Positions 62,884 to 64,000 of a DNA stretch of 64,000 nt are shown one piece after another; the stretch's first letter is position 1; every line of letters starts with the position of its first letter. Both the position numbers and the translations under genes were made by a program. The stretch is from DATDDB01 sp036524005 (GTDB lineage Bacteria > Pseudomonadota > Gammaproteobacteria > Burkholderiales > Gallionellaceae): NCBI GenBank assembly GCA_036524005.1, contig DATDDB010000162.1, positions 3,371 to 67,370 of the forward strand. Direction: 5' to 3'. Under the pieces are notes generated by a model. The model was not told the DNA's origin. It worked only from the letters and a program-made list of their open reading frames with translations, and made no database searches.

Positions 62884-64000
62884 TCAGGACAGCTCGAACA
62901 CGGCGATCGACTCCACATGCGAGGTCTGCGGGAACATGTTCATCACTCCCGCAGCCTTGAGCGCATAGCCATGCACCTGCACCAGTACTGCCGCGTCGCG
63001 CGCCAGCGTGGCCGGATTGCAGCTCACATACACGATGCGCTTAGGGGCGATTTCCGGCGTGATCGCCTTCACCAACTCCACGGCGCCATCGCGCGGCGGG
63101 TCGATCAGCCAGCGGTCGAATTTGCCCAGGCCCGCAAGCGATGGCTCGTCCATCTCGAACAGGTTGGACGCCCGGAATTCGACGCACCCGGACAGACCAT
63201 TGTGCGCCGCATTCTGTTCTGCGCGTCGCACCAGCGCGGCGCTGCCCTCGATGCCCAGCACCTGCGCGCCGCTCCTCGCAATCGGCAGGGTGAAGTTGCC
63301 CAAGCCGCAAAAGAAATCGGCGATGCGTTCGCCGGGCTGCGGGTCGAGCAGGCGCAGGGTGCGATGCACCATCACGCGGTTGAGCTGGTGGTTGACCTGG
63401 GTGAACTCGGTCGGGGCGAACGGCATTTCGATGCCGAACTCAGGCAGGGTGTAGGTCAGCGCTGGCGCATTCAGCGGGTGAAAGGGATAGCAGGTGTCCG
63501 GCCCCTTGGGCTGCAGCCAGAACTGGACGGCATGCCGATCTGCAAACGCGCGCAGTGCCGCTTCGTCCTGCCCATTGAGCGGCTCCATGATGCGCAGCAC
63601 CAGCACATCCACGCGGTCGCCACAGGCCACCTCGATCTGCGGCAGGCGGTCGCGTATCGAGAGCCCGTCCACCAGTTCGGATAACAAAGGAATCAGCGCC
63701 GAAATCTTGGGCGGCAAAATCTCGCACAGTGTCAGGTCCGCCACGAAGCTGCTGCGCTTCTCGTGGAAGCCGACCAGCGTCTTGCCCTTCTTCAGCACAT
63801 GGCGAACCGACAGTCGCGCGCGCTGGCGGTAGCCCCAGGGCAGCCCGTAGATCGGCGGCAGAATGGTTTCGGGCTCGACCTTGCCGATGCGTTCCAGGTT
63901 GTCTTCGAGGATGCGCTGCTTCACCGCCACCTGCGCGCGCGCCTCCAGATGCTGCATGGAGCAGCCGCCGCACACGTTGAAATGCACGCACTTCGGTTCC
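62884..64000 (-). CDS. rlmD: 23S rRNA (uracil-1939-C5)-methyltransferase RlmD, N-terminus beyond window
   Basis: 372 codons are visible. An iron-sulfur cluster motif (C-x5-C-x2-C, KCVHFNVCGGC) sits at the edge and the central RNA-binding part follows. The methyltransferase domain has DFFCGLGNFTLP, DPPRDGA and the catalytic Cys in VSCNPATLARD. The N-terminal TRAM domain should lie outside. A GTG inside the cluster motif is not the real start. Confidence 0.93.
   Translation of the reverse strand, partial: EPKCVHFNVCGGCSMQHLEARAQVAVKQRILEDNLERIGKVEPETILPPIYGLPWGYRQRARLSVRHVLKKGKTLVGFHEKRSSFVADLTLCEILPPKISALIPLLSELVDGLSIRDRLPQIEVACGDRVDVLVLRIMEPLNGQDEAALRAFADRHAVQFWLQPKGPDTCYPFHPLNAPALTYTLPEFGIEMPFAPTEFTQVNHQLNRVMVHRTLRLLDPQPGERIADFFCGLGNFTLPIARSGAQVLGIEGSAALVRRAEQNAAHNGLSGCVEFRASNLFEMDEPSLAGLGKFDRWLIDPPRDGAVELVKAITPEIAPKRIVYVSCNPATLARDAAVLVQVHGYALKAAGVMNMFPQTSHVESIAVFELS

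Overview
The window reads as a continuous piece of chromosome from a Gram-negative bacterium with roughly 58-60 % G+C. It is most likely a betaproteobacterium of the Nitrosomonadales/Gallionellaceae kind. This is an inference from gene content and order (argB-HAD-slmA, a DUF1841 gene, ybgC-tolQRAB-pal-cpoB-queEC, folC-SPOR-cvpA-purF), not from a marker gene. Coding density is high. There is no phage, integrase, insertion sequence or CRISPR array. Two genes run off the ends: a cellulose synthase (left edge, C-terminus missing) and rlmD (right edge, N-terminus missing).

Positions 1-16190 hold a non-standard cellulose locus. On the minus strand the order is Ser/Thr kinase-adenylate cyclase fusion, bcsA, bcsB, bcsC, a bcsC-like TPR protein without the barrel, then a second bcsA. 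A divergent bcsZ (GH8 cellulase) starts next to the kinase. Both BcsA copies carry a second PilZ-like domain after an extra membrane hairpin. In the second copy the first arginine of that domain's c-di-GMP motif is histidine. bcsD, bcsG, bcsE, bcsF and bcsQ are absent from the window. This locus is the strongest candidate for something undescribed.

Positions 16200-22960 contain mnmA and a nudJ-like gene, a duplicated pair of tiny Ala-rich exported proteins with matching terminators, tRNA-Leu(CAA), and a copper group: an OprC-type TonB receptor, a PCu(A)C chaperone and a second PCu(A)C-like protein that has lost its copper ligands. An hsp20 gene with a clear sigma-32 promoter sits among them. 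Positions 23000-32220 are mostly housekeeping: argB, an HAD phosphatase, slmA, DAHP synthase, an outer-membrane protein, DUF1841, a parvulin, and yciI/yciB/msrB/phoH/bcp. Two copies of one long palindromic intergenic repeat lie here (about 23918-24039 and 30224-30346).

Positions 32297-35486 form a likely persulfide/sulfur unit: dsrE-like, persulfide-dioxygenase-like and MFS genes, divergent from an ArsR-rhodanese fusion regulator across a palindromic operator. Then come purB, a rhomboid protease and comEC. Next is a TetR-controlled envelope export operon (RND/MMPL pump, LolA-like carrier, outer-membrane barrel) with two matching operator palindromes. After that come rhlE with a long leader, purF-cvpA-SPOR-folC, a small lipoprotein, the Tol-Pal operon with queE/queC, tRNA-Lys and tRNA-Thr behind a near-consensus promoter, a HopJ-family gene, a large Big2/Kelch/Fn3 lipoprotein with a scrambled domain order, and rlmD.
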